Assembly (NCBI RefSeq): GCF_005503695.1
Contig: NZ_SCMU01000001.1
Coordinates: 124,001-188,000, forward strand
Length of the DNA: 64,000 nucleotides
Direction of reading: 5' to 3'
Source of the DNA: Sphingopyxis sp. 2PD
GTDB taxonomy: Bacteria > Pseudomonadota > Alphaproteobacteria > Sphingomonadales > Sphingomonadaceae
The position numbers and the translations under genes were made by a program. The notes under the pieces are model-generated. The model did not search any database. It was not told the DNA's origin and worked only from the letters and a program-made list of their open reading frames with translations. Position 1 is the first letter of the stretch; each line of letters starts with the position of its first letter. Positions 62,176 through 64,000 of the stretch are shown here, in pieces.

Positions 62176-62586
62176 TCAGGCAGCGACTGGCGCTGTAGGT
62201 CGCCAGCTCCAGATCAGCAGCAGCAGGCCGACGGTGATGAACAAGGCGAAGCCCGACAGCATCCACGCGTTGACATACCATTGCTCGCCCCATTCGAACT
62301 CGCCGCCCATGATGCGTGCCCAGCCGCGAAAATGCTGGGTCGCCGCTACCGACAGTCCGAACACCGCGAACACTGCCGACAAATAACGCACCAACCAATG
62401 CGCCGGATTAGGCAGCATCAACAAAAGACCGAGCAGGCCGATCACCGTCCGCTGGCTGCGGCAATAGGGGCATTCATAGACTACGCCGGTCAAATCGATA
62501 GTCCACGTCAACACCGCGATCAGGATGGCGACGATGCCCACCGCGCGGCGATGGCGCAGCAACTGCTCCGGCAGGTTGTCCAGCAT
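62176..62586 (-). CDS. Four-TM membrane protein with a CPYC motif, function unknown
   Basis: This 136-residue protein has four hydrophobic segments: AVGIVAILIAVLTWTIDLTG, VIGLLGLLLMLPN, YLSAVFAVFGLSVAATQHF and NAWMLSGFALFITVGLLLLIW. A CPYC thiol motif (VVYECPYCRSQRT) lies between the first two. CxxC between membrane helices recalls DsbB-like disulfide carriers, but the second cysteine pair of DsbB is missing, so this is only a suggestion. Convergent with guaA. Confidence 0.75.
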   Translation of the reverse strand: MLDNLPEQLLRHRRAVGIVAILIAVLTWTIDLTGVVYECPYCRSQRTVIGLLGLLLMLPNPAHWLVRYLSAVFAVFGLSVAATQHFRGWARIMGGEFEWGEQWYVNAWMLSGFALFITVGLLLLIWSWRPTAPVAA

Positions 62587-62657
62587 TCAAGATCCCCCCT
62601 CTTTCTCTCGCAGCCGCTATACGCAGCTCCAACCCGCGGCCAGACCATTTTGTTACA

Positions 62658-63017
62658 CTATATCATCGTAACCTTGGCCGCCGGCGCTTCCGCCGCGGCG
62701 TTGACCCCGTCCCACCAGTCGCCCAGCGCATCGATCAGCGGCACCAGCCTTTCGCCGTCCGCCGTCAGGTCATATTCGACGCGGCGCGGATAGCCCTCGA
62801 ACTCGGTGCGCCGGACGATCCCGGCATCTTCCAGGTTGCGCAGTTCCATCGTCAGCATCTTGTGCGAAATCGTCGGATTGTCGCGCTGGAGATCGCTGAA
62901 TCGCTTCGTTCCGTCGCTGAGATAATAGATAAGCAGCGTTGGCCAGCGGCCGCTCAACAGCTGCATCACTTCCTCGATCGGACAGCGCGAGACCAAATTC
63001 TTCATCACGACCCTCAT
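62658..63017 (-). CDS. HxlR family transcriptional regulator
   Basis: This 119-residue winged-helix protein has RCPIEEVMQLLSGRWPTLLIYYLSDG with the HxlR-type Cys12, and then TISHKMLTMELRNLEDAGIVRRTEFEGYPRRVEYDLTADG. HxlR proteins often sense electrophiles or oxidants through the N-terminal Cys. It is divergent from a glutathione S-transferase gene, with a palindromic operator candidate in the gap. An ATG at 63005 is a possible later start. Confidence 0.93.
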   Translation of the reverse strand: MRVVMKNLVSRCPIEEVMQLLSGRWPTLLIYYLSDGTKRFSDLQRDNPTISHKMLTMELRNLEDAGIVRRTEFEGYPRRVEYDLTADGERLVPLIDALGDWWDGVNAAAEAPAAKVTMI

Positions 63018-63029
63018 GGTTACAAAAAG

Positions 63030-63046
63030 GTGCGTAATTTACGCAC
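63030..63046. promoter_or_regulatory. Palindromic operator candidate for the HxlR regulator
   Basis: GTGCGTAATTTACGCAC is a perfect 17-base palindrome between the divergent HxlR (63017) and GST (63110) starts. It is probably the binding site of the HxlR protein, controlling both genes. Confidence 0.6.
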
Positions 63047-63109
63047 GAAACGAACGCCCTATATCGCAAATTGCTGCGCAGCTCCCCCTCACGAAGACGG
63101 AGCAATATA

Positions 63110-63814
63110 ATGGAACCGATCCTTATTTATGGCTTCCCGCTGGGAAGTTCCATGGGCCTTGTTGCGGCCCTCGAATGGCTGGGCAAACCCTATCGCCTGT
63201 GCCGCGTCGACATGCTCGGCGAAATGCGCGAGCCGTCCTATGCCCGCATCAACGCGCGGCACGAAACGCCCGCGCTGATCACCGATCAAGGCCGTGCGCT
63301 GACCGAAACCATGGCGATCGCGGAATGGCTGGCGGCGCGCGACGATGATCGCCGGATCAGCCCCGATCCGCTGTCGGCGCAATCCGACCGGATGCGGCAG
63401 ATCATGGCGTTCATCAACACCGGCTTCACCGGCGCCTTCAGCCCGCTGTGGGTCGCGCTCGAAATGGACCCGCCGCGCCCGGCGTTGCAGGCAGCGCTGC
63501 GCGAATATGGCAAGGAAGCCGTGATCGAACGCCATGACAAGCTGGAAGCGATGGTCGGCGACGACCCCTATTTCGTTGGCGACCGGCCGACGCTGGCCGA
63601 CGCGCTGTTCATCGGCATTGCGCGCTGGTTGGAGTTTCACGAGGTCGCCGATCCGGGGCGCTGGCCAAAGCTCGCCGCCCTGCGCACGCGGCTGGAGGCC
63701 GATACCGCGGTCATCTTTGCCACCGCGCTGGAAAGCGGCGACGGCGTGACGGGAAGCGGTGCGTTCCGCGGCCATATCCCGCTGGCCGAGGTGATCGACC
63801 GCTTCGGCACCTGA
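63110..63814 (+). CDS. Glutathione S-transferase family protein
   Basis: This 234-residue GST has the N-terminal thioredoxin-like domain (EPILIYGFPLGSSMGLVAALEWLGKPYRLCRVDML, then HETPALITDQGRALTETMAIAEWLAAR with the cis-Pro and the Glu/Thr glutathione contacts). The C-terminal helical domain includes RPTLADALFIGIARWLEF. The conserved Ser/Tyr at the active site falls in the GFPLGSSMG loop. Substrate unknown. The divergent HxlR regulator and shared palindrome suggest induction by reactive electrophiles. Confidence 0.92.
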   Translation: MEPILIYGFPLGSSMGLVAALEWLGKPYRLCRVDMLGEMREPSYARINARHETPALITDQGRALTETMAIAEWLAARDDDRRISPDPLSAQSDRMRQIMAFINTGFTGAFSPLWVALEMDPPRPALQAALREYGKEAVIERHDKLEAMVGDDPYFVGDRPTLADALFIGIARWLEFHEVADPGRWPKLAALRTRLEADTAVIFATALESGDGVTGSGAFRGHIPLAEVIDRFGT

Positions 63815-63867
63815 TGATCGATGGCGGCGCAGTTGCGAGGCTGCGCCGCCCTTGATAGCATCGCGGC

Positions 63868-64000
63868 ATGGACCGGATCGAAACCCAGGCCTCGGGCGGC
63901 TGCCAGTGCGGCGCGGTGCGCTATCATGTCACCGCAGTGCTCGACACCTCGCACATTTGTCATTGCCGGATGTGCCAGAAGGCAGCGGGCAATTTCTTCA
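63868..64000 (+). CDS. GFA-family (Mss4-like zinc) protein, partial at right edge
   Basis: Only the first 44 codons are in the window. They show CQCG (residues 12-15) and CHCRMC (31-36), the zinc-binding cysteines of the GFA/DUF636 family (formerly linked to glutathione-dependent formaldehyde activation). The gene continues beyond 64000. Confidence 0.88.
   Translation, partial: MDRIETQASGGCQCGAVRYHVTAVLDTSHICHCRMCQKAAGNFF

Overview
The window looks like chromosomal DNA from a high-GC alphaproteobacterium of the order Sphingomonadales, probably Sphingopyxis or a close relative. The evidence is the gene content and order (aroQ-accB-accC; a suf operon led by an Rrf2 regulator; pdxH divergent from dnaJ-like/fabI/aroC; cobS and cobT), TTG and GTG starts, many 4-base ATGA overlaps, and several families of interspersed palindromic repeats. 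No rRNA, tRNA, CRISPR array or prophage was recognised. The genus is an inference from gene content, not a database match.

Layout. 1-10 kb: small envelope and stress genes, a thiS-thiG pair, a RelE/ParE-type toxin-antitoxin pair, aroQ, the accBC subunits of acetyl-CoA carboxylase, and a fatty acyl-CoA ligase. 10-16 kb: gamma-glutamyltransferase, pyrD, a DUF885 lipoprotein and an AraC regulator. 16-23 kb: the SUF iron-sulfur assembly operon (rrf2, sufB, two unknown genes, sufC, sufD, sufS, sufT, sufA). It is preceded by a perfect palindromic operator candidate and an orphan small-RNA candidate with a strong terminator. 23-31 kb: extensin-like protein, cytochrome P450, a Tyr/Gly-rich lipoprotein, two tandem dicarboxylate symporters and an SLC13 permease. 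31-37 kb: a tightly packed minus-strand run (dnaJ-like, yihY/brkB, fabI, GNAT, aroC, SLC13), with pdxH-phzF divergent from it. 37-44 kb: serine hydrolase, regulators, a bolA-cupin-SRPBCC-pirin operon and a J-domain protein. 44-52 kb: cobS and cobT, separated by a lipoprotein hydrolase, a 43-residue membrane protein, an MFS transporter and an IS1595-type element. 52-64 kb: an acetolactate-synthase-like enzyme with an aldehyde dehydrogenase, an LpxH-like phosphatase with a glycosyltransferase, a TonB-dependent receptor, guaA, an HxlR regulator divergent from a glutathione S-transferase, and a GFA-family gene cut by the right edge.

Two things stand out. First, palindromic repeats normally found between genes lie in frame inside three proteins of one operon: the C-terminal tail of the Rrf2 regulator, an insert of about 27-30 residues just after the Walker A motif of SufC, and the N-terminus of SufS. 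A fourth repeat fills the sufC-sufD gap. Other copies of the same families occur between genes elsewhere in the window, so the origin of the SufC and Rrf2 segments can be read directly. Second, a 2.09-kb IS1595-like transposon (22-bp imperfect terminal inverted repeats, 8-9 bp target duplication) has landed in the arm of another palindromic repeat. It carries AT-richer cargo: a 251-residue protein with an R-x4-H motif of HEPN type, and small antisense-oriented ORFs.

Coordinates were chosen by hand. Where several starts are possible, the alternative is given.
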